The notes: generated from the letters alone by a model not told the origin. DNA of 64,000 nucleotides from Variovorax dokdonensis (GCF_030316895.1 NZ_JASZYV010000001.1:1240001-1304000); one strand, 5' to 3'; positions 25,637 through 32,977 are shown, counted from the first letter of the stretch. Translations and numbers: made by a program.

Positions 25637-26247
25637 TTTACATTTGCTCCTGGTTGATCTGGAGCGAAATGCGAATTGAGCACTTGCCCCTAATTGGCCC
25701 AGACCTTTGGGTCAACTAAGAGCACTATGTCATTTCCATATTTGCCTGGGAGCCTTATTTATTGCAACAGAGCGCAGCAAGAAAGGGGCTATTCAAGTAT
25801 CCCCCCTGCAGGCTATTGATCGCTTAAATGCCAGCGACTCAATTTAACGGCTGGTCGATATTCAATGATGCCGCTTGATATGGCCTCCATCTCTTGCGAT
25901 TGGTGCCTGATTCCTTTTTGTCAAGATTCAGATCAAATGGCGCTCGGCAGCTGCGCTGAGGCCTTCCGAATTGAATTTCCTCGAACTAAAAGAAGACGAA
26001 CGGAAAACCCGGCGGCCTGGGCCCACCCCCCTCCAGTCGACAATAGACCCCCCAGGTGGTGAAGACGAGTGCCGCACAGCGATATGCGAAACGAGGGTCG
26101 TTATCGTTGGCGCAAGAAAACTTCGCGAGTCGGGGTGGTGTCGCGTGGCATTTCGTTACAGTGGGTGTGGCACTGTCCGACGGTAATTGGTCATTTGCGA
26201 ATTGGTCACCACACGCGATGTCAATGGTGAATGACAAGTCACACCCT

Positions 26248-26517
26248 TCAACCTGTGAGTGCTGGACTTCGCAGCAGACCCTGATCTATTGCCATTCGTA
26301 ATTGTCTCGCACGTCGCGTGGCTAATGATCGGGCAGAAGGCTCTATGGCCACCTGCACTGGCTCTGGTATCACGTGCCCAAAGTCTTCGGGTCTCGGACA
26401 CCAAGTACCAGCGAACCTCAGCCTGTGAATATCGAGGCGCAAAGACGGTGATGCGTCTTGCAAATCGCCGAACACCACGATGCGACGCGATGCTGACAGG
26501 ACGATGTACTGTGCCAT
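26248..26517 (-). CDS. possible small gene in the non-coding region
   Basis: An 89-codon frame beginning M-A-Q-Y-I-V-L-S-A-S-R-R, with AAAGGTGG shortly before the ATG. Composition is acceptable but not strongly protein-like, with overlapping frames on both strands. It could be a leader peptide or chance. Listed because it is the best frame in the 1.37-kb gap. Confidence 0.25.
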   Translation of the reverse strand: MAQYIVLSASRRIVVFGDLQDASPSLRLDIHRLRFAGTWCPRPEDFGHVIPEPVQVAIEPSARSLATRRARQLRMAIDQGLLRSPALTG

Positions 26518-26743
26518 GACCACCTTTATGTCGCATGGTGATACAGACGTACATAGGTCTGTTTAAAGGGCCATAGACGCGTCAGAAGAGAAGGTAAGCA
26601 TCAGGCACTGCCTTTGATTTCTGGACCAACCTGGACCATTCTGGTGGATACCTGGGGCACTTCTACCTAGGGTAGAGGGCCTATAGGGGAGGGTCAGTAG
26701 CCACCTGGGTAGGTTCAGTGGTCTGTGTAGCGCTTTAGACCAC

Positions 26744-26770
26744 AAAGGTACCAAAGGTACCAAAGGTCCC
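26744..26770. repeat. iteron array 1 (three 9-bp units)
   Basis: Three direct repeats of AAAGGTACC/AAAGGTCCC without spacer. The unit is the reverse complement of that in array 2, so the two arrays face each other. Confidence 0.8.
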
Positions 26771-26912
26771 AATATCCTATTTATCCATGGGGAAACTGCT
26801 GCTTTCTATACCCACTCGTAATAGCCTTACCTACCCTTATTTTTATTTAAGTTTACCATCAAGGAAAAGGGAGGGGGGTCAAGCACAATATTCCCATGGT
26901 ATATAGGAGATT

Positions 26913-26945
26913 GGGACCTTTGGGACCTTTGGGACCTTTGGGTCC
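26913..26945. repeat. iteron array 2 (three 9-bp units plus partial)
   Basis: GGGACCTTT repeated three times and followed by GGGTCC. Inverted relative to array 1, with about 140 bp including an AT-rich segment in between. Confidence 0.85.
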
Positions 26946-26981
26946 TCATGTGGCCTAAGGTCTTAGTTTCTGATGCCAATA

Positions 26982-26999
26982 GGTCCCAATGGTCCCAAT
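26982..26999. repeat. iteron array 3 (two 9-bp units)
   Basis: GGTCCCAAT twice in a row, ending four bases before the primase-helicase stop. It shares the GGTCCC core of the other arrays and points in the same direction as array 1. Confidence 0.75.
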
Positions 27000-27003
27000 T
27001 GCC

Positions 27004-29454
27004 TTAGTCGAGAGTGGTGGGACGCTTAGGCCGGAACGTCTTCTGAAGCTTGGCCGCAAAGTCCAAGACCTCTTTCCGAGAAACTTTGTCGCTGGCGTAA
27101 ATGATTCGTTTGTCCTTTCCAAACTTGAATTTTCCATCACTTGCAAATTCATTCTTAAGGGCGGAGTAGCCACTCTTGCCAAATCGCAGGTAGACGCGCT
27201 TAGGGACGCGAAGATCAGTGACCAATTCCCTGAGTCCCAAGTCTTGAGCTGCTTGGATGGCCTGGTCAACGACCAATGCGATAGGGAAATTGAGGTGTTC
27301 GAGCACAGTGCGCATGTCGCTATCAGTGGTGGCCTCATTAGCCATGGCGATTTCCCAAAATGCCTCTGTTTGCTTAGGTGGACCACTGGCATCAAAACCT
27401 GAAAGATCCACAGATTTCAGGTACGCGACAACTTTGTCAATGCCATCCTCTTCCTTGTACCACTTGAATAAGGCTTTGCACTTGGCTTGGGTTGCCTCCG
27501 TATTGAGCTCTTTACTCCAGGCAACATAGTGGCGACCGTCATCGGGGGGCAGATAAAGACCAGTGGTCTTGTTGTTCGTCGTGATAAGAACGCCAATGAG
27601 ATTGGGAATATAGCGCTCAGGCTTGTTCTTCTCGTTGACACGAAGCACCTCTGGTGGAGCTGCAATCAAAGTCTTGGTGCGTTCATAAAACGCGTATTTG
27701 CTGTTTTCGCCCATGTCTCGTGCCTCACTGATTCGAAGAACGATGCCTTGTTGCCACCCATTGAATGACCCAAACAGCTCGATGGGACTGATATCCTGAA
27801 AATTGGGAGCACCACCAACACCAGTCCACACAGGTGAAATCAGAAGATCCTTGCCAATGCGGGGCGCTCCACCGATAACCAAACAGTGGTTGATCTTCTC
27901 GTAAGGACGCTGGATGCGGTGGGCAAACCATTGCTCCAAGTGTTCCCAGTCATCCGGAAAAAGCTTGCGTCCATGCTCAATCCAAGGAGCAGCGGCAGTT
28001 GCCAGCTGACTGTGAGTCCGGCCCTTTTTGTTGGCACCTAGAGCAGAATTAGGAGCCTTGTAAAGGTTGAACACATTGTGGCCCTTCTGAATCTGAAGGC
28101 CACTCTGGTTAATTGCCACATCCTTCATGAGCTGAGGTTGCCCAGGAAACCAGTTCATCTGTCCAATGGCCCTATTCTTGGAAAGCCATCGCGCAGGTCG
28201 CATTCCCTCGATATTCCCAAACTTGGCATTGAGCTTTTCTGCAGTCCAGAACGTCATTGCTGGCACATACAAAAATTGTGGCGTCTCCATCAACGAATAA
28301 AAGTCTTTTCGAAGGCTTGCAGTTTCAGGCAATTCAGGCTTTGCCTTTTTGGGAGATTCGGGTTCGTCATTCAACTCTTCCCGATTCTTGAATACGTTTT
28401 GCGGTCTGGAGGCATCAACCTCTTCGGACGCGGACCGCATCTGTGCTCGGTATAAATAGGCGACCAAACCTAAACGATCATCTGCCTTGGGTCCGGCCTT
28501 CCCGGCAATGGCCACGCTAATGGCATACGCTTCGCGAGTCAGGAGACTGGCAACCTGGACTTGTGAATAACCGGCACGGAGCAGGTCTTTAACAACTCCG
28601 GAGATGACTGACGACCGATCAATCGCGCCATCAGGCTTGCGATGACCTGAACCCTCGAAGTTTTCAATCCATTGGCGAGTAGTGGAATTGACTCGCTCAT
28701 CCAATTGGACGTCATCATCAAAGTCAAAGTCCTCTGGCAGTTTCCCTCCAGCAATGCCTGCTCCACTGAGTTCATCTTCACTGATTTCATCGAGCAGTCC
28801 TGCGCTGACAAGACCGTCGAGATACTGATCGATGAAGCTGCCGGAACGGCACGAGTGGATCTTCATCTTTGGCCACCCTGGGATTTGCCCAACAAACAGG
28901 CCCAACAAATCATTGGAACTCTCAGCTTTCGGTAAGCCAAGGAAGTGATTTCCAGGTTTGTCTCCCCACTGTTTCAACAGGCGCTTGTACCGACGCTGTT
29001 CAATAGGCTTCATGGGGCGCGAGTAAATGTGGATGCCATGCCACTTAGGGTGCTTCTCAGTGTGGTTTGATGACGTGTGAACCACGCCTACAAATCCACC
29101 AAGGATTCGCACCGCATCATCGAACGACACTGACCCTCTATCGTGGTCACTTGTCAGTGCAACATAAGTGGAGACGTCTGCGGCTGTTCGGCTACCGTTA
29201 CTGCCCTTTTTCATCCTGGCTGGGATGAACAGAGTCATGTGCTCTTTCTTTATTTGGTTGATATCGCCAATGCTGACAACGCCGTCGGAACGCTTGGGCA
29301 AAACAATCTCGGCTGTGATTAGAGTCACAAGCTCACGCATCGAATTGACTCGTTTCGCCACACCCACCGCCGTTGTATTTGCTGCGATGGTGAAAGACAG
29401 ATAAGGTTTCGGGAGCTTGAACATTTCTGCCACAGACGTATTACTACGCGACAT
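27004..29454 (-). CDS. replication protein: primase-helicase (AEP-like primase plus DUF5906/D5-type helicase)
   Basis: 816 residues. Near residue 100 the T-S-D-H-D-R-G segment and, shortly after, H-T-S-S-N-H-T and K-W-H-G-I-H-I-Y-S-R-P match the catalytic D-x-D and His/Arg strands of archaeo-eukaryotic-type phage primases. The C-terminal half is an SF3/D5-like helicase: Walker A G-A-P-R-I-G-K-D near residue 528, R-I-S-E-A-R-D-M, then V-L-I-T-T-N-N-K (sensor 1). Such fused proteins start replication at their own origin, as the alpha protein of satellite P4 does. The ATG is eight bases after AAGGA; the longer frame to 29502 passes through a hairpin. Iterons lie directly behind its stop. Confidence 0.85.
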   Translation of the reverse strand: MSRSNTSVAEMFKLPKPYLSFTIAANTTAVGVAKRVNSMRELVTLITAEIVLPKRSDGVVSIGDINQIKKEHMTLFIPARMKKGSNGSRTAADVSTYVALTSDHDRGSVSFDDAVRILGGFVGVVHTSSNHTEKHPKWHGIHIYSRPMKPIEQRRYKRLLKQWGDKPGNHFLGLPKAESSNDLLGLFVGQIPGWPKMKIHSCRSGSFIDQYLDGLVSAGLLDEISEDELSGAGIAGGKLPEDFDFDDDVQLDERVNSTTRQWIENFEGSGHRKPDGAIDRSSVISGVVKDLLRAGYSQVQVASLLTREAYAISVAIAGKAGPKADDRLGLVAYLYRAQMRSASEEVDASRPQNVFKNREELNDEPESPKKAKPELPETASLRKDFYSLMETPQFLYVPAMTFWTAEKLNAKFGNIEGMRPARWLSKNRAIGQMNWFPGQPQLMKDVAINQSGLQIQKGHNVFNLYKAPNSALGANKKGRTHSQLATAAAPWIEHGRKLFPDDWEHLEQWFAHRIQRPYEKINHCLVIGGAPRIGKDLLISPVWTGVGGAPNFQDISPIELFGSFNGWQQGIVLRISEARDMGENSKYAFYERTKTLIAAPPEVLRVNEKNKPERYIPNLIGVLITTNNKTTGLYLPPDDGRHYVAWSKELNTEATQAKCKALFKWYKEEDGIDKVVAYLKSVDLSGFDASGPPKQTEAFWEIAMANEATTDSDMRTVLEHLNFPIALVVDQAIQAAQDLGLRELVTDLRVPKRVYLRFGKSGYSALKNEFASDGKFKFGKDKRIIYASDKVSRKEVLDFAAKLQKTFRPKRPTTLD

Positions 29455-29487
29455 AATAGGGTTCCTTAAAGAAATAAAGTCACTCTC

Positions 29488-29528
29488 GCCGACACTGACC
29501 ACCGCACATGGTCGGTGTCGGCTTTTTT
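29488..29528 (+). terminator. 14-bp hairpin with T-tract in the leader of the primase-helicase gene
   Basis: GCCGACACTGACCA pairs with TGGTCGGTGTCGGC (one G-U pair on the plus strand) around a 7-base loop, followed by six T. On the plus strand it is a good intrinsic terminator, although no plus-strand gene ends here. On the minus strand it lies in the 5' leader of the replication gene, without a T-tract, so it may serve as a leader structure or end an antisense RNA. Confidence 0.65.
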
Positions 29529-29568
29529 CCTATAGAAATCTCTCTACAAGTGGACGCCGACACTGCCT

Positions 29569-29823
29569 CTACGAATGTTGGTAGTAATAGTCATTGCGGT
29601 CTTCAGCTGTTGAAAACCAAAGATAGGTGTTAAAGCCCATCTCGCTGATAAACACAAGAACTTTGTTGGTTGGAAAGCCTCCGACCCACGAGTAAAGCTG
29701 GCATAAGGCCATTGGCCCCTTCTCTGTTTCCACAACAGAGACCACGTCCCCTTGCCAATGAAACCGGCCATCTTCTTGGCGAGACAGGAAATGTGACCCA
29801 ACTAAAGGGTGTGGTTCAGTCAT
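29569..29823 (-). CDS. element hypothetical protein, 84 residues
   Basis: Begins M-T-E-P-H-P-L-V-G-S-H-F. The sequence is rich in aromatic residues (W-F-S-T, Y-L-W-F, Y-Y-Y-Q) and reads like a small beta-rich fold. GGAGGTGG, within the end of the gene upstream, serves as ribosome site. An overlapping frame (29544-29801) has poorer composition and was not used. It is the last small gene before the primase-helicase. Function unknown. Confidence 0.6.
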   Translation of the reverse strand: MTEPHPLVGSHFLSRQEDGRFHWQGDVVSVVETEKGPMALCQLYSWVGGFPTNKVLVFISEMGFNTYLWFSTAEDRNDYYYQHS

Positions 29824-29826
29824 GGC

Positions 29827-30051
29827 CTATCCCACCTCCACACCGAGCAACCTTTTGCTCATTGATCGCTGCCAACGAAAACCGTATGGGTCATGCCTGC
29901 CATGTTTTGCACCGAGGCTGGTTAAAACCCATTGACCTGTGCCAGGCTCCCTCTCGATATAACCCTGCTCGACCAGCAGGGTATTGACTTCGCTAACAGT
30001 GCGTGGCGGCTCCATGAGCAGACCAATTTGTTTTTCGCTCACGTATGGCAT
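29827..30051 (-). CDS. ANT/KilAC-like small protein A
   Basis: 74 residues from M-P-Y-V-S-E-K-Q-I-G-L-L. The pattern V-S-E-V-N-T-L-L-V-E-Q-G-Y-I-E, then W-V-L-T-S-L-G-A, is that of the C-terminal DNA-binding region of phage antirepressors (ANT/KilAC: N-x-L-L-x-x-x-G, W-x-L-T). The start shares one base with the upstream stop. The next gene upstream encodes a second protein with the same pattern, so the two are a tandem pair. Regulation of element genes is a reasonable guess. Confidence 0.6.
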   Translation of the reverse strand: MPYVSEKQIGLLMEPPRTVSEVNTLLVEQGYIEREPGTGQWVLTSLGAKHGRHDPYGFRWQRSMSKRLLGVEVG

Positions 30052-30353
30052 CACGCCTTCCTTTTTGCAAAAGGGCCAAGGCGCGCTTTCTTCGTAGCGG
30101 CTGCGCTCCGTGCACCCAGCATGGCGGCCACAGATGGGCTCCACTTAATCATCCCAGTGTTGCCGATCTTGACAAAGACACCGACCTCTGCCCCTTTAGC
30201 GGTGAGCTGCCATGTCTTGCCATCTTCGCCTTTGACGTGGAAGCCTTTGAACTCGAGCAGCTGATTGATTTGCTGAGCCGATTTAGGCGCATCAAACATT
30301 TTTCCAAGTGCAGTGGCCGTGACATAGGAAACGGTTTCGCTTGCTGATTTCAT
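30051..30353 (-). CDS. ANT/KilAC-like small protein B
   Basis: 100 residues starting M-K-S-A-S-E-T-V-S-Y-V-T-A-T-A-L-G-K-M. It has Q-Q-I-N-Q-L-L-E-F-K-G-F-H-V-K and W-Q-L-T-A-K-G-A, the same order of features as its neighbour and as antirepressor C-terminal domains. A basic Ala/Lys-rich tail follows (A-T-K-K-A-R-L-G). The ATG overlaps the upstream stop by four bases. It lacks any N-terminal Bro or Rha-type domain of full antirepressors. Confidence 0.62.
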   Translation of the reverse strand: MKSASETVSYVTATALGKMFDAPKSAQQINQLLEFKGFHVKGEDGKTWQLTAKGAEVGVFVKIGNTGMIKWSPSVAAMLGARSAAATKKARLGPFAKRKA

Positions 30354-30571
30354 TTCTTGCCTCCATTCTTCTTTGCACCGGTTTGTTTTTCCTGCCACTT
30401 CCTTTCAAGAAGTCGGATCAATGCCGTAATCTCTACGCTCTTCTGCGAGCCATTGGTTGAGAAGGTCGGCAATTTCTCGGCTTCTTCAAAGTCCAACTCG
30501 TCGGGGTCAAGGCCAAGGATCTTCGCGCGAAAACGTGCGTTCAAACGGCGGCCGTGTGTCAGATGATCCAT
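30350..30571 (-). CDS. element hypothetical protein, 73 residues
   Basis: Starts M-D-H-L-T-H-G-R-R-L-N-A-R-F-R; middle is acidic (D-P-D-E-L-D-F-E-E-A-E-K) and the tail is Lys-rich (A-K-K-N-G-G-K-K). TAGGA lies about 11 bases upstream of the ATG. A longer frame to 30637 is possible but has no better ribosome site. It is the first gene after the structured non-coding stretch at 30572-30942. Function unknown. Confidence 0.5.
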   Translation of the reverse strand: MDHLTHGRRLNARFRAKILGLDPDELDFEEAEKLPTFSTNGSQKSVEITALIRLLERKWQEKQTGAKKNGGKK

Positions 30572-30942
30572 AGCGTGTAATGTCCTATTGGGTATTGCGG
30601 AAATCCAATTAGGTCGGGGTTCTATTTGCGAGGACACAGATCCATAATAGAAAAACTAATCACGAGTGGACCGGTGATAAGTTTCCCTGAGCTAGTAAAA
30701 AGCACTAGGTACTAATACCGGTGTGATAGGGGCGACGAAACCCCAACCAGTACCCAATGCCTCTGAAGTCCTTTCGGAGTCCCCAGGGACCACCGGGCCG
30801 CCTCCGTGGTCGTCCTTTTAAGGGGGTAGGAAACGCCTGGGCGCATAGAGTCACCGACCAGCGACACGCAGTCACGCCGTTCCACCTATGGAGCAGGTCT
30901 ACCGGCTGGTCTGCGTGTCGCTGGATCAGTGCAGCAGGCGAG
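30572..30942. other. structured non-coding stretch, possible element RNA
   Basis: 371 bp without a credible gene, much richer in G and C than its neighbours. It contains several stem-forming segments: GGGG-CGACGAAA-CCCC near 30729-30744, a GACCAC/GTGGTC stem near 30788-30810 followed by a short T-run, and the long stem at 30858-30924. This density of base pairing suggests a structured RNA or a protein-binding DNA site. A plus-strand frame across it has no ribosome site. Confidence 0.5.
30858..30924. repeat. 14-bp perfect inverted repeat with nested inner stems
   Basis: CCAGCGACACGCAG (30858-30871) and CTGCGTGTCGCTGG (30911-30924) are perfect reverse complements. The 39-base loop holds two more nested pairs, GCCG/CGGC and ACCT/AGGT, so the whole folds as one long interrupted hairpin. 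A terminator is unlikely, since no T-run follows on either strand. Confidence 0.75.
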
Positions 30943-31170
30943 CTATCGCACAGTCAGCCGGCGCAGCTGGGCGTAGCTCTCAGGCGGCATGAAGCTTTGG
31001 AGGTAGCTGTCCCTGTCTGAGGCAAGGACGCCGACCTCCGGCCTGCCGTCCCGATCGACGGCCACCATGAGCGGTACACCGTGGACCAAGATCAGAACTG
31101 GATGGCGGCAATCGTCCGGACAAAAATGGGGGCCTTCGTCCAACTGGCCGTTTTCAAAGAGCTCATGCAT
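30943..31170 (-). CDS. element hypothetical protein, 75 residues
   Basis: Begins M-H-E-L-F-E-N-G-Q-L-D-E-G-P-H-F-C. A core with H-P-V-L-I-L-V-H-G-V-P-L-M-V-A-V-D-R-D-G suggests a small beta-sheet fold. The ATG overlaps the previous stop by eight bases, so it is co-transcribed. No family recognised. Its 3' end borders the structured stretch. Confidence 0.58.
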   Translation of the reverse strand: MHELFENGQLDEGPHFCPDDCRHPVLILVHGVPLMVAVDRDGRPEVGVLASDRDSYLQSFMPPESYAQLRRLTVR

Positions 31171-31594
31171 CGTCGTCCTCCGTTTCTTCATCGTCGGCAA
31201 AGCCCCAAGCTTCCTCCAGTCCTTTCATCCATGGCTTGAGAGCCCTGGGGTCCTGGCTCATATCAAATACCCCAATGCACTTGTACCTAAGCTTGGTGGC
31301 CTTGAATACCAGCCAAGCAAGAGCAAGCTTCTTGTTCCCTTGGGTGATGAGTTCAATTTCCAGTTCATCAATTCCACCAGCTTCTGCAATCAACTCAACA
31401 CGTTCCATAGGCGTGTATTTGCGATCGCGCTCCTGGAGCGATTGGCGGTAAAGCTCTGTGCGCTTTTTCTCGCAGGTCACGCAACCCTTGTCGTTGACAT
31501 AGAATTTGTCGCCTCCACATTTTGGACAGGGATCGTCACTGTTGTAGTGGGGGTAGCCCAACTCAATTGCCTCTTGTTTAGTAAGTCCAGTCAT
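31163..31594 (-). CDS. zinc-ribbon protein, 143 residues
   Basis: A zinc ribbon is visible near residues 23-41: C-P-K-C-G-G-D-K-F-Y, then C-V-T-C-E-K-K-R. The rest is helical with an E-R-V-E-L-I-A-E-A-G segment and an acidic tail (D-D-E-E-T-E-D-D-D-A). Such ribbons occur in phage primases and small regulators; this one has no catalytic domain. It may assist the primase-helicase or bind DNA. The gene lies in the early operon, 2 bp after the HicA-like gene. Confidence 0.65.
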   Translation of the reverse strand: MTGLTKQEAIELGYPHYNSDDPCPKCGGDKFYVNDKGCVTCEKKRTELYRQSLQERDRKYTPMERVELIAEAGGIDELEIELITQGNKKLALAWLVFKATKLRYKCIGVFDMSQDPRALKPWMKGLEEAWGFADDEETEDDDA

Positions 31595-31596
31595 TG

Positions 31597-31818
31597 CTAA
31601 GCTCCATCAAGTTGTTTGATCTTTCGCTTTAAATCTGCGCGCTGGTTTGACCTTGAACGAAAATCGCTGGCCGAATTGGGGAAAGTCGCAATGAAAATAT
31701 TGCCCTCAGGCGTACGAAGTTGAGCCCTCAAATGGGTTCGGCCGTTATATTCAATGTGCTCGCATTTCAATCCGAGTGAGCGGATTAGGGCAATCATTTC
31801 TCGCTTACCTTTGGCCAT
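31597..31818 (-). CDS. HicA-like small protein
   Basis: 73 residues from M-A-K-G-K-R-E-M-I-A-L-I-R-S-L-G. The pattern of a helix, then H-L-R-A-Q-L-R-T-P-E-G and P-N-S-A-S-D-F-R-S-R-S-N, matches phage proteins with the HicA double-stranded-RNA-binding-like fold. The catalytic His of HicA toxins would be in T-H-L-R. No HicB antitoxin gene is adjacent, so it may be a nucleic-acid-binding protein rather than a toxin. Confidence 0.55.
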   Translation of the reverse strand: MAKGKREMIALIRSLGLKCEHIEYNGRTHLRAQLRTPEGNIFIATFPNSASDFRSRSNQRADLKRKIKQLDGA

Positions 31819-31871
31819 GGCTCTGCTCCAAAAAAGTGGCCGCCACAATCGTGTGTGGCGACGTTGGTTGC

Positions 31872-32117
31872 CTAGATGCCGCGGTCGCGGGCTTCAACAA
31901 GTTCGTGCATCAAATCCCAATACAGTTGGGAGAATCGATTTGATACATTGATGAGCTCCCTGCGGCGGTATTTCGTCGTATTGATGTTGAACATTTCGGC
32001 TTCGACAAAAACCTTCAGAGCCTTGTCGACTGCTTGAAGATGTTCAATAAAGGCCGTCCTCGATACGACCAAAGCATCAGCTGTCCTTACGGAGTCGTGT
32101 TTACTTGCTATGTCCAT
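31872..32117 (-). CDS. element hypothetical protein, 81 residues
   Basis: Starts M-D-I-A-S-K-H-D-S-V-R-T after an AAGAGG ribosome site. The protein is helical, with F-I-E-H-L-Q-A-V-D-K-A-L-K-V-F and R-F-S-Q-L-Y-W-D-L-M-H-E-L. The upstream extension of the frame overlaps the AlpA-like gene and was rejected. No family recognised. Confidence 0.55.
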   Translation of the reverse strand: MDIASKHDSVRTADALVVSRTAFIEHLQAVDKALKVFVEAEMFNINTTKYRRRELINVSNRFSQLYWDLMHELVEARDRGI

Positions 32118-32130
32118 GTCATGCTGCCTC

Positions 32131-32388
32131 TTACAAAAGATGTGCTTTGCTAACTCGCTTTCCCTCATTGCTGGGGGCAAGCGTTTCTTTGTGGAGTGAC
32201 AACCCATCCAGCCAAGTCTGGACAGTGACTTTTGAGTAAAGAAAGCTGTTCCCTGCCAAGATGTGTGGAGGCCCTTTACGCAAGGCCCTCCACCTCGCCG
32301 CGGTCGTCTGAGTAATTCCAGTGAGAGCCAACAGCTGCGGCTCTGTCAGGTATCCCAGCGAATTGGCGATTTCTGTTGCGTCGTCCAC
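32131..32388 (-). CDS. AlpA-like helix-turn-helix regulator
   Basis: 85 residues. The segment Y-L-T-E-P-Q-L-L-A-L-T-G-I-T-Q-T-T-A-A-R-W-R, followed by G-P-P-H-I-L-A-G-N-S-F-L-Y-S-K, is the MerR/AlpA-type winged helix found in excisionases and in activators of satellite or prophage genes (P4 vis, AlpA). Such proteins often switch the integrase or excision. Here it lies in the early operon about 2.8 kb from the integrase. Confidence 0.7.
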   Translation of the reverse strand: MDDATEIANSLGYLTEPQLLALTGITQTTAARWRALRKGPPHILAGNSFLYSKVTVQTWLDGLSLHKETLAPSNEGKRVSKAHLL

Positions 32389-32444
32389 GAGCCAAACTGT
32401 CGTGGGCGCGGTGTTCGCTTACCCGGGGGGTGCGAACATTTCGA

Positions 32445-32780
32445 TCAACTGCGACTGTTGTATCGACGGACCTTGAGCCTCACTGCGGTGGGAGTCAGGC
32501 CTGAGTTGGATGCCACCTGTCTGATGGCATCCATGTGCTGGAGGCCGCGGGCCATGGCTTCGTTGACCCGTTTGGCAAGGTCAGCGGCTGATTGGGATGG
32601 AGGCCGGCCACCTGTGTTGCGGCGGAACTGTTGGGCCAGGATGGCCTTGACCCAACGCCTGGAGGTCGTCACCTGAACGGTGACCACGGCACTGCCAGCA
32701 CGCCAGACCCCTGCGGGGAACAGCGGCTCGGCTTCTACGTCATTCACCCAAGCCTTGCCGTCTTGGATGAGGATTTTCAC
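32445..32780 (-). CDS. element protein with C-terminal helix-turn-helix-like segment, 111 residues
   Basis: GTG start in a GTGA overlap with the zinc-ribbon gene upstream. The N-terminal half is beta-rich (V-V-T-V-Q-V-T-T-S-R-R-W-V). The C-terminal part, D-A-I-R-Q-V-A-S-N-S-G-L-T-P-T-A-V-R-L-K-V-R, looks like a helix-turn-helix. A regulator is plausible but the family is not known. Confidence 0.58.
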   Translation of the reverse strand: MKILIQDGKAWVNDVEAEPLFPAGVWRAGSAVVTVQVTTSRRWVKAILAQQFRRNTGGRPPSQSAADLAKRVNEAMARGLQHMDAIRQVASNSGLTPTAVRLKVRRYNSRS

Positions 32781-32977
32781 TTGGCACGAATCTGCTTGTG
32801 AGCAGTTCTTTTATTTGCGATCAAGGCAACAATCTCACTCAATGCTTCCTTTGCAACATGAGTTCTCACGTCATGCTGCTCGATCGCCGATTGAAGCCTT
32901 TGAAAAGCTTGTGAAATTTGGAGAATGTCAGTGTGGTTCACTCCGCAGGTGGGGCAGATGTATGGTTGCTTTTTCAT
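32777..32977 (-). CDS. small zinc-binding protein, first gene of the early operon
   Basis: 66 residues: M-K-K-Q-P-Y-I-C-P-T-C-G-V-N-H-T-D, with C-x-x-C and His/Asp nearby, then a helical body. The ATG lies only seven bases after the -10 box of a strong promoter, so the mRNA may be leaderless. The longer frame to 33013 would begin inside that promoter and is rejected. Confidence 0.6.
   Translation of the reverse strand: MKKQPYICPTCGVNHTDILQISQAFQRLQSAIEQHDVRTHVAKEALSEIVALIANKRTAHKQIRAK

Larger units (their letters stand above)
25637..27003. other. long non-coding region: late-operon leader and putative replication origin
   Basis: 1.37 kb with no convincing long gene. The right part (26744-26999) has three sets of 9-bp repeats around an AT-rich stretch (CTTATTTTTATTTAAG near 26838-26853), typical of an iteron origin next to its replication gene. 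The middle has only short, weak frames. The left part carries an exact 12-bp copy of the iteron palindrome at 25702-25713, about 65 bp before the first late gene. P4-type satellites likewise have repeat arrays bound by their primase-helicase. Confidence 0.65.

Noticed and set aside
25986..26237. 83-codon minus-strand frame in the late-operon leader
   Set aside because: Weak non-ATG start, no ribosome site and unusual composition (Pro/Gly/Phe-rich end).
30720..30930. Retron-type msr/msd RNA or integron attC site
   Set aside because: The nested hairpin suggested it, but no reverse transcriptase is encoded nearby, no integron integrase is present, and the attC core motifs were not found.
30757..31020. 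87-codon plus-strand frame over the structured stretch
   Set aside because: No ribosome site, overlaps a minus-strand gene and its sequence is explained by the inverted repeat.
31597..31818. HicAB toxin-antitoxin module
   Set aside because: Only a HicA-like fold is seen. Neither neighbour resembles HicB, so a functional toxin-antitoxin pair is not supported.
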